Origin: Pseudodesulfovibrio sp. JC047 | GTDB taxonomy: Bacteria > Desulfobacterota > Desulfovibrionia > Desulfovibrionales > Desulfovibrionaceae | Assembly (NCBI RefSeq): GCF_010468615.1 | Contig: NZ_WUEH01000024.1 | Coordinates: forward strand, 1-59,644 | DNA length: 59,644 nucleotides | Direction of reading: 5' to 3' | Shown: positions 35,856-45,717 of the stretch, piece after piece | How the letters are laid out: every line of letters begins with the position of its first letter | Position numbering within the stretch: position 1 is the stretch's first letter | Made by a program: the position numbers and the translations under genes | The notes under the pieces: generated by a model | The model's database searches: none | What the model saw: only the letters and a program-made list of their open reading frames with translations | What the model was told of the DNA's origin: nothing

Positions 35856-36299
35856 TTATTGTCTGGAGTTCTCGTCCAGATCGAGGGTCATGGCCTTGAC
35901 GGGGCAGACTCGTGTACACATACCGCAGGCAGAACATTTCTCGACGTCAAAGATGATGGTCCTGTTGGCTTTGTCCAAAATCAGGGCATCAGTTGGACAC
36001 ATGGCGGTACAGACGCCACAGTGGATGCAGGATTCCTCGTCGCGAAAAATTTTGTGAGCAACCGGCGTGATGCGAACGCCGTTTTCCTTGAGGTATCCAA
36101 TGCCCTTGTGGAAATCTTCTTCCATCCCTGAAACTTCCAATGTCATTGTCCCTTCATGGCGAGGGCTGATGTCTGCCTTGAGAATATTGAAACTCAGATC
36201 AAAATTGCGCAGCAGATTGCAGACCACCGGGCGACCGGAAACAGTCGGTGGAAAGGACAGGTAGACAATTTTTCGGAATCCTTTGATGATTTCTTTCAT
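35856..36299 (-). CDS. NIL-domain ferredoxin (2[4Fe-4S])
   Basis: A 147-residue protein. An N-terminal NIL domain (about 1-75: KIVYLSFPPTVSGRPVVCNL, ADISPRHEGTMTLEVSG), elsewhere found in methionine ABC transporters, is joined to a ferredoxin with two complete sites: C91-x2-C-x2-C-x3-C101 (CIHCGVCTAMCP) and C122-x2-C-x2-C-x3-C132 (CSACGMCTRVCP). NIL-ferredoxins occur in many anaerobes and have been linked to sulfur-amino-acid and homocysteine synthesis. The start at 36299 has AGGA about 8 nt upstream; two in-frame upstream ATGs are less likely. Confidence 0.85.
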   Translation of the reverse strand: MKEIIKGFRKIVYLSFPPTVSGRPVVCNLLRNFDLSFNILKADISPRHEGTMTLEVSGMEEDFHKGIGYLKENGVRITPVAHKIFRDEESCIHCGVCTAMCPTDALILDKANRTIIFDVEKCSACGMCTRVCPVKAMTLDLDENSRQ

Positions 36300-36350
36300 A
36301 GATTTATCCTGCATGGTGTGAATATGGCACATCTCAATTGATGGCAGCAA

Positions 36351-37277
36351 TTATTTCATTTTTCCCAAGGAACGTTTTGCCTGTGTCGCTTCAACGGATT
36401 TCGGATATTTTTTGACAATTTCTTCATACCGCATCTTTGCAAGTTCCGGTTTACCGAGATAATTCCACGAGTAGCCTGCTTTGAGCAAAGCGGATTTGTA
36501 TTTCGAGCTTTTTTTGTATTTTTCAATGACGTCTTCAAAAAGGATCACAGCCCGGGCATAGTCTTTCAGTTTGAAATAGCATTGGCCCTGCCAATAAACC
36601 GCACTTGGAGTGTATGCGTGTTTTTTGAATGTATCGGTAAATTCAGCCCAGTAGGAACGGGCTTTTTCGAATTTGTTGTCTTTGTACAGGGCATACGCTT
36701 TGTCATACAAAGCCTTTGCCGGATCAGTATTGGACGGTTTCTGTGCGCTGGCCTGCTGTTTTGATGGCGTTTCGGGAGAAACAGTCGTGCCGCCTTCCGC
36801 AGGAGGTGTACCGTCATTCGGAGTGACTGTTGAAGCGGCGAGTGTCGCAGCGCGCTCCTCACGGATTTTAGGCAGATTGACCTGCAATTGATTTTCCAGT
36901 GCGAATTCGATTTCAGCCAACCGTTCGGCCAATCCGTCCATGGTGGTGGGGGAATCCGCAGTACCGACCTGTCGATTCATGCGGATGGTGACTTCGTCCA
37001 TTTCACCACGAAGTTTGGCAAAATCGGCTCGCAGGGATTGAATTTCGGCCCACATGTCCGCGGACCGTTCCCGAATGGGAGAGTTGGATTTTTCGATTTC
37101 ATTCTTGAGCAGTTGACGCGATTCTTCAAGCTCGCTTTCCAACTGTCTCATTCTGTTCAAGTCCTGCTGTCGGTCGCCCTGCAACGCCTCTACATCGGTT
37201 TTACTGGCACACCCGATGAGTGAAAACATGGAGAGGACCAAGAGGAGCACAGTGAAATTCTTTGCGATTTTTATCAT
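36351..37277 (-). CDS. cpoB: CpoB/YbgF-like TPR lipoprotein
   Basis: A 308-residue envelope protein like the Tol-Pal-associated coordinator CpoB (YbgF). The signal sequence ends in LIGC with Cys 23 as lipidation site. Next come a coiled coil (about 35-140), a Pro/Thr-rich linker, and C-terminal tetratricopeptide repeats (about 190-305: ALYDKAYALYKDNKFEKAR, YWQGQCYFKLKDYARAVILF, EIVKKYPKSVEATQAKRSLG). E. coli CpoB is periplasmic and not lipidated, so lipidation is a difference. No tol genes are next to it. It overlaps the previous gene by 4 nt. Confidence 0.85.
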   Translation of the reverse strand: MIKIAKNFTVLLLVLSMFSLIGCASKTDVEALQGDRQQDLNRMRQLESELEESRQLLKNEIEKSNSPIRERSADMWAEIQSLRADFAKLRGEMDEVTIRMNRQVGTADSPTTMDGLAERLAEIEFALENQLQVNLPKIREERAATLAASTVTPNDGTPPAEGGTTVSPETPSKQQASAQKPSNTDPAKALYDKAYALYKDNKFEKARSYWAEFTDTFKKHAYTPSAVYWQGQCYFKLKDYARAVILFEDVIEKYKKSSKYKSALLKAGYSWNYLGKPELAKMRYEEIVKKYPKSVEATQAKRSLGKMK

Positions 37278-37501
37278 TGGATCAAACTCCCTCTTTTTTT
37301 CCCAAGGAAAAGATACGCCAGAGCTCCCAAAATGGGAATAAAAATACAGATTTGCATCCAGAGGGCTTTTTCATTGGAGGAGCCGAAATTGTGTTTCCAG
37401 ACGTCCAGAATGGCCCAGATGCTGAAGGAAAAGCAGATAAAAACAGAAAGAGAGACAATGATCCATTGTGTCATTGTCAGTGCTGAAAAGTCCGCAAGCA
37501 T
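37274..37501 (-). CDS. Small PLDc_N-type membrane protein
   Basis: A 75-residue protein with two membrane helices and the PLDc_N pattern (WAILDVWKHNF, ICIFIPILGALAYLFLGKKRG). PLDc_N is the membrane anchor of cardiolipin synthases but is common as a stand-alone small protein of unknown role. ATG 37501 has AGGAG 7 nt upstream; a frame opening further upstream is not supported. It lies between lspA and the cpoB-like gene and overlaps the latter. Confidence 0.78.
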   Translation of the reverse strand: MLADFSALTMTQWIIVSLSVFICFSFSIWAILDVWKHNFGSSNEKALWMQICIFIPILGALAYLFLGKKRGSLIQ

Positions 37502-37526
37502 GGAGGGTCTCCTTTGAAGGCTGGGA

Positions 37527-38012
37527 TTAATCCTGTTGTGCGTGTCGTTCAAGGAATATTGACACGATGATGCAGCCGGCACCGACAGTCAAGGCACTGT
37601 CTGCGATATTGAAGGCGGGCCAATGTGCGGTACCGATATAAAAATCAAGAAAATCAATGACGGATCCGAGCCAGAGTCGATCAATGGCGTTGCCAATGGC
37701 TCCGCCGGCAATCATACCAAGACCGGATATCATCCAGGTGTCTGTTCTTTTGGTGGATTTGAGCATGAAACCGATGGCAAAAACGGCAACGACCGATATT
37801 GCGATGAACATCGGTCGTTGCCAATCTATGGTTTCGTCGTCCAAAAAACCCCAGGCCGCGCCCTTGTTCAGCACGTGAACAAGGTTGAAAAAACCCGGTA
37901 TAACCTTGAAGCCGGTCCACGGTTCAATGGTGTTGAGCACCCACAATTTGGTGATCTGGTCAAGCACGACTGTCGTCGTGGCCCATATGGCCGCCAAGGT
38001 ATACCTGTTCAT
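37527..38012 (-). CDS. lspA: Lipoprotein signal peptidase (SPase II)
   Basis: Inner-membrane aspartyl protease that cuts prolipoproteins at the lipid-modified cysteine. The 161 residues have four membrane helices, VVLDQITK in helix 1, VLNKGAAWGF, and the catalytic Asp pair in GSVIDFLDF (Asp 120) and FNIADSAL (Asp 138). It starts 9 nt after ileS; ileS-lspA is a widely conserved pair. Confidence 0.95.
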   Translation of the reverse strand: MNRYTLAAIWATTTVVLDQITKLWVLNTIEPWTGFKVIPGFFNLVHVLNKGAAWGFLDDETIDWQRPMFIAISVVAVFAIGFMLKSTKRTDTWMISGLGMIAGGAIGNAIDRLWLGSVIDFLDFYIGTAHWPAFNIADSALTVGAGCIIVSIFLERHAQQD

Positions 38013-38021
38013 AGTCTTTTT

Positions 38022-40838
38022 TTACGCGAGTTTTTTCAGGACATCGGTGCAGCGGGGACACACGTCGGGATATGCTGCATCGGTTCCCAGATCTTCACTG
38101 ATACGCCAGCACCGTTCGCATTTGGTGCCTACGGCGGCTTCGACCGTTACGGCAAGGCCTTCCATCTCTTCACTTTGATACGCGTCGGCGGGGATAGTGT
38201 CATTGGCCGCAAGTATCAATTTTGAAACAATAAAGAATTCTCGGGGATCAATGTCTTTGGAATCCACCAAATTTCGAATATCCTCATTGGCATAGACCGT
38301 GACCTGCGCATCAAGCGATTTGCCGATGACACCGTCTTTGCGCTTGGGTTCAATGGCCTTGTTGACTTCGGCACGGACCTGAACCAGCGTTTCCCATTTA
38401 GTGCGTTCCGCATCGGTCATCTGTGCGTCTTCCGGGATGAATCGGAGAGCAAAGACAGTCTTGTCTTGCGACAGATTGTTCTTGATTGCTTCCGGCAGGT
38501 TCTGGAAGGCCTCTTCCGCCGTGAATGACAGGACCGGGGCCATGTCTTCGAGCAACATCAGCAGGATTTGCCAGAGCACAGTCTGGGCGGAACGGCGTTT
38601 GAGGCCATGTTCCTCTTCGACGTACAGACGGTCCTTGATAATATCCAGATAGAATGCGGACAGATCCACGACGCACAGGTTGTGCAGAGTGTGGTAGACC
38701 TTGTGGAATTCAAAGTTTCTGTAGGCTTCCTTGATGGTTTCGTGATGCCGTGAGACCATGTCCAGAGCATATCGATCCAAGGGGACCATCTCTGAAGGAG
38801 CCACTTTGTCAGCCGGATCAAAATCATTCAAGTTGGACAACAGATACCGGCAAGTGTTGCGAATTCGACGATAGGCATCCACCAGTCTGTTCAGTGTTTC
38901 ATCCGAAATGCGAATGTCTTCCTGATAGTTGGAAGCTGAAACCCACATGCGCAGGATTTCCGCACCATATTTATCGATGATTTCCTGTGGAGCTAGGACG
39001 TTTCCGATGGATTTTGACATCTTGCGACCTTCGGAATCAACGACGTAGCCGTGGGTCAGAACGGTCTTGTACGGTGGGACTTCACGGGTGCCCATGGAAG
39101 CGAGCAGGGAGCTGTGGAACCAGCCCCGGTGCTGATCCGAGCCTTCAAGATAGAGGTCGGCGGGGAAGCGGGTTTCCTTGCGCTGTTCGACGACCGCGGC
39201 AAAGCTGGTTCCTGAGTCGAACCAGACGTCCAGGATGTCGGTTTCTCGTTTCCAGTGCTTGCCACCACATTTGGGACAGGTCAGTCCTTCGGGAACAATC
39301 TCTTCCAGCGGGGCTTCAAACCAGTAGTCACAGCCTGTTTCGTGCTGCGCATATTTGTCGCAGATGTCATAGACCCACTGAGCGTCAAACCAGGTCTCAT
39401 CGCAGTCTTCACAGATCAGCGCAGAGATGGGCACACCCCAGTTGCGTTGACGGGAAATGCACCAGTCCGGTCTGTTTTCGACCATGTTGTAAATTCGTTC
39501 TTCACCCCAGGACGGCACCCATTGGACATCGTTTCGGATAGCGTCCAGAGCATTGGTACGCAGGTTGTTTTCGTCCATGCCGATGAACCATTGCGTGGTC
39601 GCTCGGAAGATGACCGGTTTCTTGCACCGCCAGCAATGCGGGTAGGAGTGGGTGATATCTTCTTTGGCCATGAGGTTGCCAAGCTCGGTCAGTTTTTCGA
39701 TGACCTTGGGATTGGCTTCCCACACGTTCAACCCGGCAAAGTGTTCGACTTCACTCAGGAATTCACCACGATCATTCATGGGGGAGTAAACTTCAAGACC
39801 GTATTTGATGCCGGTCTCGAAGTCTTCCCGGCCATGACCGGGAGCCGTGTGAACACAGCCGGTGCCGGTTTCCAACGTGACATAATCGGCCAGCACGACC
39901 TGAGAAGGGCGGTCGTAAATGGGGTGTTTGGCCTGAAGTCCTTCCAAATCGGCTCCGCGAACGGTTGTGAGCACCTTGGGAGTGTCCCAGCCGAACTTTT
40001 CGGTGCATTCTTCGAGCAATCCTTCGGCCAGTACATAAAAGTCGCCGCCGACTTCAACCACTGCGTAGTCAAAGTTGGGATGCACAGCCACGCCCATGTT
40101 GTCGGGAATGGTCCACGGAGTGGTCGTCCAGATCAGGATGAACAGCTTGTTGATGTCGACGTCAGCAATTTTCTTGAAATTTTCATCGGCCATGGGGAAG
40201 CGGACATAGATGGATGGGGATGTGTGATCCTCATATTCCACCTCGGCCTCGGCCAGGGCGGTGCGGCAGTCGCAGCACCAGTAGATCGGTTTTTTCCCGC
40301 GAACAACACCGTCGCGCTCCATGAATTTGCCAAGCTCTCTGGCCGTGGCTGCTTCATATTCGGGTTTCATGGTCATGTAGGGATCATCCCAGGCACCGAG
40401 AACGCCAAGGCGTTTGAATTCCTTGCGTTGGGTGTCCAGCCATTTGGCTGCGTAGCTCCGGCAGATCTTGCGGATGGTCAGGGTGTCGAGTTCTTTTTTC
40501 TTTTTTTTGAGTTCCTGCTCGACCTTGTGTTCGATAGGCAGGCCATGACAGTCCCAGCCGGGAACGTATTGGGCTTGCTGTCCCTGCATGTTTCGCGATT
40601 TGACCACGATGTCCTTGAGCACCTTGTTCAGGGCCGTGCCCATGTGAATATGGCCGTTGGCGTATGGGGGGCCATCGTGCAGCACATATTCTTTGTCCGG
40701 ATCACCGGCTTCGACCATGCGGTCGTATGATTTGTTCTGTTCCCAGAATTTCAGCATCTCAGGTTCGCGCTGTTTGAGATTGGCCTTCATGGGAAATTTG
40801 GTTTTGGGCAGGAGCAGGGTCTTTTTATAATCGCTCAT
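38022..40838 (-). CDS. ileS: Isoleucine-tRNA ligase
   Basis: Class I aminoacyl-tRNA synthetase. The 938 residues are full length: HIGH motif [11 protein letters not shown] near 55-66, [13 protein letters not shown], editing domain ([32 protein letters not shown]), KMSKS at 606-610, anticodon domain, and a C-terminal zinc motif CERCWR...CPRC as in the bacterial type with zinc tail. First gene of the cluster running to cheZ. A good GGAGG ribosome site lies before the ATG. Confidence 0.97.
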   Translation of the reverse strand: MSDYKKTLLLPKTKFPMKANLKQREPEMLKFWEQNKSYDRMVEAGDPDKEYVLHDGPPYANGHIHMGTALNKVLKDIVVKSRNMQGQQAQYVPGWDCHGLPIEHKVEQELKKKKKELDTLTIRKICRSYAAKWLDTQRKEFKRLGVLGAWDDPYMTMKPEYEAATARELGKFMERDGVVRGKKPIYWCCDCRTALAEAEVEYEDHTSPSIYVRFPMADENFKKIADVDINKLFILIWTTTPWTIPDNMGVAVHPNFDYAVVEVGGDFYVLAEGLLEECTEKFGWDTPKVLTTVRGADLEGLQAKHPIYDRPSQVVLADYVTLETGTGCVHTAPGHGREDFETGIKYGLEVYSPMNDRGEFLSEVEHFAGLNVWEANPKVIEKLTELGNLMAKEDITHSYPHCWRCKKPVIFRATTQWFIGMDENNLRTNALDAIRNDVQWVPSWGEERIYNMVENRPDWCISRQRNWGVPISALICEDCDETWFDAQWVYDICDKYAQHETGCDYWFEAPLEEIVPEGLTCPKCGGKHWKRETDILDVWFDSGTSFAAVVEQRKETRFPADLYLEGSDQHRGWFHSSLLASMGTREVPPYKTVLTHGYVVDSEGRKMSKSIGNVLAPQEIIDKYGAEILRMWVSASNYQEDIRISDETLNRLVDAYRRIRNTCRYLLSNLNDFDPADKVAPSEMVPLDRYALDMVSRHHETIKEAYRNFEFHKVYHTLHNLCVVDLSAFYLDIIKDRLYVEEEHGLKRRSAQTVLWQILLMLLEDMAPVLSFTAEEAFQNLPEAIKNNLSQDKTVFALRFIPEDAQMTDAERTKWETLVQVRAEVNKAIEPKRKDGVIGKSLDAQVTVYANEDIRNLVDSKDIDPREFFIVSKLILAANDTIPADAYQSEEMEGLAVTVEAAVGTKCERCWRISEDLGTDAAYPDVCPRCTDVLKKLA

Positions 40839-40990
40839 GGTATGTTTCCTCCAGGAACCGTATATTTCTATAGATGAAAGTCTGTGTTCAAATAAGTCGG
40901 CGTAGATTGGTATAAGCCGGACCGTAAGTCAAGTCTTGCACCGCTTTTGCGGGGGATTGCACATTGTTTACATGATCGCAAAAACATGTT

Positions 40991-41019
40991 TTGTGATAAA
41001 TGGACTAAATCGGTATGAA
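40991..41019 (+). promoter_or_regulatory. Possible promoter of the TPR gene
   Basis: TTGTGA at 40991-40996, 17 nt, TATGAA at 41014-41019, about 20 nt before the ribosome site. Only a fair match. Confidence 0.35.
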
Positions 41020-41045
41020 ATAAAAAACGAGAAACCGGAGAAAAT

Positions 41046-41669
41046 ATGGGTGTGCATACAAAAAAACGAGAGATGGAAACATTGAAGACGCAGTACATGA
41101 AGAAATCGTCTGCCATATTCTTGGCGGCTGTTACCTTGCTTATTGGTGTATTTATTGGGAATACTATTACATCATTATACATGGGACAACAGCAGGCCCG
41201 GACAGGAGTCAGTTCGCCTCAACAGACTCAGAATACCAATGACCATGAGGCAAACCCGGCTGCTTTGGCTGATTTGGAAAAAGCGGCTGAAGCTGATCCG
41301 ACTAACGCGGACAAATGGATTGCACTTGGGAATTTTTGTTTTGACCACAACCTGTCAGCTCAGGCGGTTGTCGCTTATGAGCGGGCGTTGGAATTGGCAC
41401 CAATGAAAGTTGGGGTCTGGTCTGATTTGGGCGTCATGTATCGTCGGACGAGTCGTTTCAAGGAGGCTGTGGACGCATTTGCCCATGCCGCGTCTCTTGA
41501 TCCGAAGCATGTAACATCCCGGTTCAATATGGGGATTGTGTATATGCACGATCTTAATGATGCGCCATCGGCAATTAAAATTTGGAAAGAAGTCTTGGTC
41601 ATTAATCCGAAGGCAAAAACGCCTTCTGGAGAGAGTCTGGCCGCCATGGTTGCAAAGTTGGAAAAATAA
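41046..41669 (+). CDS. Membrane-anchored tetratricopeptide-repeat protein
   Basis: A 207-residue protein with one N-terminal membrane anchor (about 20-45: SSAIFLAAVTLLIGVFIG), a Gln/Asn-rich linker, and about three TPR units from residue 75 (ALADLEKAAEADPTNADKW, AVVAYERALELAPMKVGVWS, AVDAFAHAASLDPKHVTSRF). It looks like the NrfG/CcmH TPR family, but no cytochrome c maturation genes are nearby, so no function is claimed. GGAG lies 5 nt before the ATG. Monocistronic with a strong terminator. Confidence 0.8.
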   Translation: MGVHTKKREMETLKTQYMKKSSAIFLAAVTLLIGVFIGNTITSLYMGQQQARTGVSSPQQTQNTNDHEANPAALADLEKAAEADPTNADKWIALGNFCFDHNLSAQAVVAYERALELAPMKVGVWSDLGVMYRRTSRFKEAVDAFAHAASLDPKHVTSRFNMGIVYMHDLNDAPSAIKIWKEVLVINPKAKTPSGESLAAMVAKLEK

Positions 41670-41687
41670 CGCGGAATTTGCGAACGA

Positions 41688-41723
41688 AAAAAAGGAAGGA
41701 CGAGAGATCGTCCTTCCTTTTTT
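41688..41723. terminator. Bidirectional intrinsic terminator
   Basis: A 16-bp stem AAAAAAGGAAGGACGA with its complement and loop GAGA, between the convergent TPR and cysE genes. Confidence 0.9.
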
Positions 41724-41746
41724 GGTGGTTTTAAGAAGGGAAGCGG

Positions 41747-42667
41747 TCAGATGCCGCCACCGTTTTCAAAGGATTGTTGGGTGGCTCTGGATTGGACGAT
41801 CTGTGAGCCTGGCGGGACATCGCGTGTAATCCAGATGTTTCCGCCAATGACCGCGCCTGCCCCGATAGTTACCCGTCCGAGGATGGTGGAGCCAGCGTAG
41901 ACAATCACGTCGTCTTCAACAATGGGATGTCGAGGAAGTCCTTTGATGAGCCGTTCATCTTCCCCTTTGGGAAAACTTTTTGCACCGAGAGTGACTCCCT
42001 GATAAATGCGGACATTGTCGCCGATCACCGTTGTTTCGCCGATTACCGTGCCTGTGCCATGATCGATGAAAAAGCTTTTGCCGATGGTCGCTCCGGGGTG
42101 AATGTCGATGCCAGTGTTCGAATGTGCCATTTCTCCAATAATTCGAGGGATTATATCCACACCTAAAAGGTATAGTTCATGGGCAATCCGATGGTTTGTC
42201 AAGGCCCGGATAGACGGATAGCAGAAGATGGTTTCTCCGTGCGTTTTGGCTGCCGGGTCTCCATCATAGGCTGCTGCCACATCAGTCAGAAGGGCTTTTC
42301 TAATAGAGGGGAGTTTGGTGATGAATTCCTGGGCTGTTTTTTTTGCCCGGATTTCGCAATCGGCACATGTGTGTTTTTCGGTTGAATCACACACAAAACA
42401 GTAGCCTCGGTTGATTTGGTCGGCCAACGTTCGGACAAGTTGATCGAGTGTCGAACCGATGTAGTACGGCATAGTGTCAGGTGTGATTTCGGACGGGCCG
42501 TAGTATCCGGGAAAGAGCACGGAGCGAAGGTCCTCGACAATTTGGGACAGCACCTCGACAGACGGCATTGGCGCGTCTTCCGTGTATCGATGTGATGCAG
42601 ACCCATCGCTGCCGGATTCGACAAGCAGGGCAACAACATCAGCGAGAGAATATGATGGTATTTCCAT
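41747..42667 (-). CDS. cysE: Serine O-acetyltransferase
   Basis: Makes O-acetylserine from serine and acetyl-CoA. The 306 residues include an N-terminal helical domain and a left-handed beta-helix of hexapeptide repeats from about 175 (GIDIHPGATIGKSFFIDHGT, GETTVIGDNVRIYQGVTLGA, VIVYAGSTILGRVTIGAGAV), with catalytic His in HPGATIG. An insert with C90-x2-C93-x7-C101-x2-C104 (CFVCDSTEKHTCADC) looks like a zinc-ribbon-type metal site and is absent from E. coli CysE. The gene starts 8 nt after cysK. Confidence 0.93.
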   Translation of the reverse strand: MEIPSYSLADVVALLVESGSDGSASHRYTEDAPMPSVEVLSQIVEDLRSVLFPGYYGPSEITPDTMPYYIGSTLDQLVRTLADQINRGYCFVCDSTEKHTCADCEIRAKKTAQEFITKLPSIRKALLTDVAAAYDGDPAAKTHGETIFCYPSIRALTNHRIAHELYLLGVDIIPRIIGEMAHSNTGIDIHPGATIGKSFFIDHGTGTVIGETTVIGDNVRIYQGVTLGAKSFPKGEDERLIKGLPRHPIVEDDVIVYAGSTILGRVTIGAGAVIGGNIWITRDVPPGSQIVQSRATQQSFENGGGI

Positions 42668-42675
42668 GGAGTATC

Positions 42676-43596
42676 CTATTCGAAAAGCGGTGTGCTGAGG
42701 TATCGTTCGCCAGTGTCACACACAATGAAAACAATGGTTTTTCCTTCGTTTTCAGGGCGTTTTGCCAACTCAATGGCCGCAGCGCAGTTTGCTCCAGATG
42801 AAATTCCGCACAGTATGCCTTCCTGCATGATGAGTTGTTTGGCTGTTTCCAGTGCGGTGTCGTTGTCGATTTGAATGATTTCGTCAATGACCGTCGTGTT
42901 CAGGATACTTGGAATGAATCCTGCTCCGATTCCCTGAATCATATGCGGACCGGGTGTGCCTCCCGAAAGAACCGAGGAAGTTTGCGGTTCAACCGCGACG
43001 GCCTTGACGGATGGTTTTTTTTGCTTGAGCATTTCTCCGACGCCGGTGATTGTTCCGCCGGTTCCGACGCCTGCAACGAAAATATCGACAGTGCCGTCAG
43101 TATCTTCCCATATTTCCGTTGCCGTTGTGCATCTATGCATGGCCGGATTGTCCGCGTTCTCAAACTGTTGCAGCATGAAGGCGTTGTCTGTTTCCTGAAC
43201 CAGTTCATGGGCACGGTCTATTGCGCCCTGCATTCCCTTGCTGGCTGGTGTCAGAACAAGTTCCGCTCCGAACCCCCGGAGGAGTTTTCGGCGTTCGATA
43301 CTCATGCTTTCGGGCATGGTCAGGACCAGCCGCATCCCTTTGACTGCGCAGACAAAGGCAAGGCCGACACCGGTGTTGCCACTGGTTGGTTCGACGAGTG
43401 TGGTGTCCATGGAGATCGTGCCATTTTCAAGGGCGGCTTCAATCATGTTCTTGGCAATACGATCTTTGATCGACGCACAAGGATTGTTGAATTCAAGTTT
43501 GGCGAGGACTGATGCTTTCAATCCGTCTGTAAGGCGGTTGAGCCGAACCAGCGGTGTGTTGCCAACAAGTTCTGTCATGTCCCGGGCGATTTTCAT
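42676..43596 (-). CDS. cysK: Cysteine synthase A (O-acetylserine sulfhydrylase)
   Basis: PLP enzyme that makes cysteine from O-acetylserine and sulfide. The 306 residues have the PLP lysine K44 in NPCASIKDR, the substrate loop [11 protein letters not shown], the phosphate loop [15 protein letters not shown], and [11 protein letters not shown]. In the segment [14 protein letters not shown] a Cys stands where Glu is common. Genes on both sides (nifS upstream, cysE downstream) point to local coupling of cysteine making and use. OASS-B (CysM) is less likely by motif. Confidence 0.94.
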   Translation of the reverse strand: MKIARDMTELVGNTPLVRLNRLTDGLKASVLAKLEFNNPCASIKDRIAKNMIEAALENGTISMDTTLVEPTSGNTGVGLAFVCAVKGMRLVLTMPESMSIERRKLLRGFGAELVLTPASKGMQGAIDRAHELVQETDNAFMLQQFENADNPAMHRCTTATEIWEDTDGTVDIFVAGVGTGGTITGVGEMLKQKKPSVKAVAVEPQTSSVLSGGTPGPHMIQGIGAGFIPSILNTTVIDEIIQIDNDTALETAKQLIMQEGILCGISSGANCAAAIELAKRPENEGKTIVFIVCDTGERYLSTPLFE

Positions 43597-43616
43597 GGTT
43601 GACTCCTTTGCGGGTT

Positions 43617-44795
43617 TTATAAACCAAGCCCTTGTTTCTCTGGGGAGAAAGGCGAAAGTTTTCGTAAGTTCTTGATGATGGGTGGTAGTGTCTCGAGCAC
43701 GAAGTCGATTTCTTCTTCCGTGTTGAATCGGCTCAGGCTGAAACGGATGGAGCCGTGGGCAAACGTGAAAGGGACGTCCATGGCTCGAAGAACATGCGAT
43801 GGTTCCAGGCTTCCTGAAGTACAGGCTGACCCGGAGCTGGCGGCAATGCCAACCTGATCGATCATCAGAAGGATGGCCTCGCCTTCCACATAGCCAAAGG
43901 AAATGTTCGCCGTGTTGGGCAATCGATTTTCCTTGTCGCCATTGAGGATCGAATTGGGTACAGCCGAAAGCAAGCCGTTTTCCAACTTGTCACGCAAAGC
44001 ACGGACCCGGGTATTTTCTTCATTCATATTTTTTTGTGCCAACTCACAGGCCGTGCCAAGAGCGATGATACCCGTGGTGTTTTCCGTTCCGGCTCGGCGG
44101 CTTCCTTCCTGATGGCCTCCGATGAGGAATGGGCGGAAGGGGGTCCTTTTGCGGACATACAAGGCTCCAACCCCTTTGGGCGCATGCAATTTGTGGCCGG
44201 ACAACGCCAGCATGTCCACCGGAACGTCTTTCAAGTCGATAGGGACTTTCCCCACAGCCTGGACCGCATCGGTATGAAAAAGCACGTCATGGTCTTTGGC
44301 GATTTGCGCCATTTCCTTGATTGGGTAGATATTGCCTGTTTCATTGTTGGCCCACATGATGGACACAATGGCTGTATCCGGGCGAATGGCGGCTTTGTAT
44401 TCCTCCATATCCAGTCTTCCATGTTCGTCCGTGCCCAGATAAGTGACTTCGTATCCGTCCTTTTTCTCCAGGAATTTACAGAAACTCAGGACAGCCGGAT
44501 GCTCAACGGCAGTGGTGATGATGTGTCGTTTTTCGGGAAAGGCGGTCAGGGCGGATCGGATGGCCGTGTTGTCGGATTCCGATCCACAGGATGTGAACAG
44601 GATTTCTTCAGGCAGGCAGTTGAGCAAGCTGGCGACTGCGGCCCGAGCTTTTTTGATCTCCACTCCTACCTGGCCTCCGAAGCGATGCATGGAGGAAGGG
44701 TTGCCGTACAGTTCGGTAAAATACGGTTTGATGGCGTCGAAAACAGCCGGGTCAACCTGCGTGGTGGCGTTGTTGTCGAGATAGATGGTCTTCAT
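43617..44795 (-). CDS. nifS: Cysteine desulfurase NifS
   Basis: PLP enzyme that removes sulfur from cysteine for Fe-S assembly. The start at 44795 ([16 protein letters not shown]) has GGAGG 7 nt upstream and gives 392 residues. PLP lysine K202 is in [10 protein letters not shown]; the active cysteine C325 is in the loop [17 protein letters not shown], whose form is of the NifS/IscS type. It lies 2 nt after nifU. A nitrogenase role is not implied: no nif structural genes are seen, and NifUS is the general assembly system in many deltaproteobacteria. Confidence 0.94.
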   Translation of the reverse strand: MKTIYLDNNATTQVDPAVFDAIKPYFTELYGNPSSMHRFGGQVGVEIKKARAAVASLLNCLPEEILFTSCGSESDNTAIRSALTAFPEKRHIITTAVEHPAVLSFCKFLEKKDGYEVTYLGTDEHGRLDMEEYKAAIRPDTAIVSIMWANNETGNIYPIKEMAQIAKDHDVLFHTDAVQAVGKVPIDLKDVPVDMLALSGHKLHAPKGVGALYVRKRTPFRPFLIGGHQEGSRRAGTENTTGIIALGTACELAQKNMNEENTRVRALRDKLENGLLSAVPNSILNGDKENRLPNTANISFGYVEGEAILLMIDQVGIAASSGSACTSGSLEPSHVLRAMDVPFTFAHGSIRFSLSRFNTEEEIDFVLETLPPIIKNLRKLSPFSPEKQGLGL

Positions 44796-44797
44796 GT

Positions 44798-45649
44798 TTA
44801 TACCTCCCGCACAATCAAATCGGGATCGACTTTTTCGTTGAGCTTGGTTGCCACCAGATTGTGGAGTGTTGCCTGGCTGGATGGACAACCGGAACACATA
44901 CCGAGAAATTGGACCACGACCTCGTTTCCGTCGATGTCCACCAGTTTGATGTCGCCACCGTCGGCTTGCAGAGGCGGACGAACATCGTTGTCAATGACAG
45001 ACTCGATAAGGTGCATTCGTTGGATGTTCGTCATGCCCTGTGCCGGGAAGGCCGGTTCAGAGGAGGGCGTTTCACAGACGGATTCTCCTTTGGCCTGTGC
45101 CAGGAGTTTTTCCAGGTCTTCGATACACTTGCCGCATCCGCCGCCAGCCTTGGTGAAGTTTGTGATGTCTTCGACCGTCTGAAGGTTGTTTTCTTTGATG
45201 GCCCGTAATATTTCTTCGTCGAATATGCCGAAACATTCGCAGATCAGCTCGCCTTCGTGTGAGTGTTCAGCCTGCGGTGGTGCTTCTCCACGCATGTTTT
45301 TGAATGCCTGTTCGAGCGCTTCCTGCCCCATGACGGAACAGTGCATTTTTTCTCTGGGCAATCCGCCGAGGTATTCGGCGATATCCTTGTTGGTCAGTTT
45401 TTCGGCTTCTTCAACAGGTTTGCCGATCAGAAGCTCTGTGAGAGCCGAACTGGAGGCAATGGCACTGGCACAGCCGAAAGTCTGAAATTTTGCATCCGTG
45501 ATAATATTGTCATGAACTTTAATATAGAGTGTCAGGGCATCTCCGCAGGCCAGAGAACCGACTTCTCCCACACCGTCAGCGTCTTCCAATATGCCGACGT
45601 TGCGAGGGTTGAGAAAATGGTCTTTTACCTTGTCTGTATATTCCCACAT
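44798..45649 (-). CDS. nifU: Fe-S cluster scaffold NifU (three-domain)
   Basis: Scaffold protein of 283 residues with the full NifU layout: IscU-like domain with C35, C60 and C104; central [2Fe-2S] BFD-like domain with C137-x-C139 (CEC) and C172-x2-C175 (CGKC); and C-terminal Nfu domain with C252-x2-C255 (CSGC) in DGGDIKLVDIDGNEVVVQFL. First gene of nifU-nifS-cysK-cysE. No IscR-type regulator is adjacent. Confidence 0.95.
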   Translation of the reverse strand: MWEYTDKVKDHFLNPRNVGILEDADGVGEVGSLACGDALTLYIKVHDNIITDAKFQTFGCASAIASSSALTELLIGKPVEEAEKLTNKDIAEYLGGLPREKMHCSVMGQEALEQAFKNMRGEAPPQAEHSHEGELICECFGIFDEEILRAIKENNLQTVEDITNFTKAGGGCGKCIEDLEKLLAQAKGESVCETPSSEPAFPAQGMTNIQRMHLIESVIDNDVRPPLQADGGDIKLVDIDGNEVVVQFLGMCSGCPSSQATLHNLVATKLNEKVDPDLIVREV

Positions 45650-45717
45650 GAGCGTCTCCGTATTTGTGCTGAAAGTTTGTTGTCAGACAGTGATAATCAT
45701 TCATCGGCAAAGGTCAA

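Noticed and set aside
39255..40730. Long plus-strand open frame opposite ileS
   Set aside because: Antisense to a certain synthetase gene, with no recognisable domain.
44034..45182. Plus-strand open frame opposite nifS and nifU
   Set aside because: Spans two certain genes on the other strand and has no family features.
43617..45649. Nitrogenase cluster suggested by the nifU and nifS names
   Set aside because: No nif structural or regulatory genes are nearby; NifUS is the general Fe-S system in many deltaproteobacteria.
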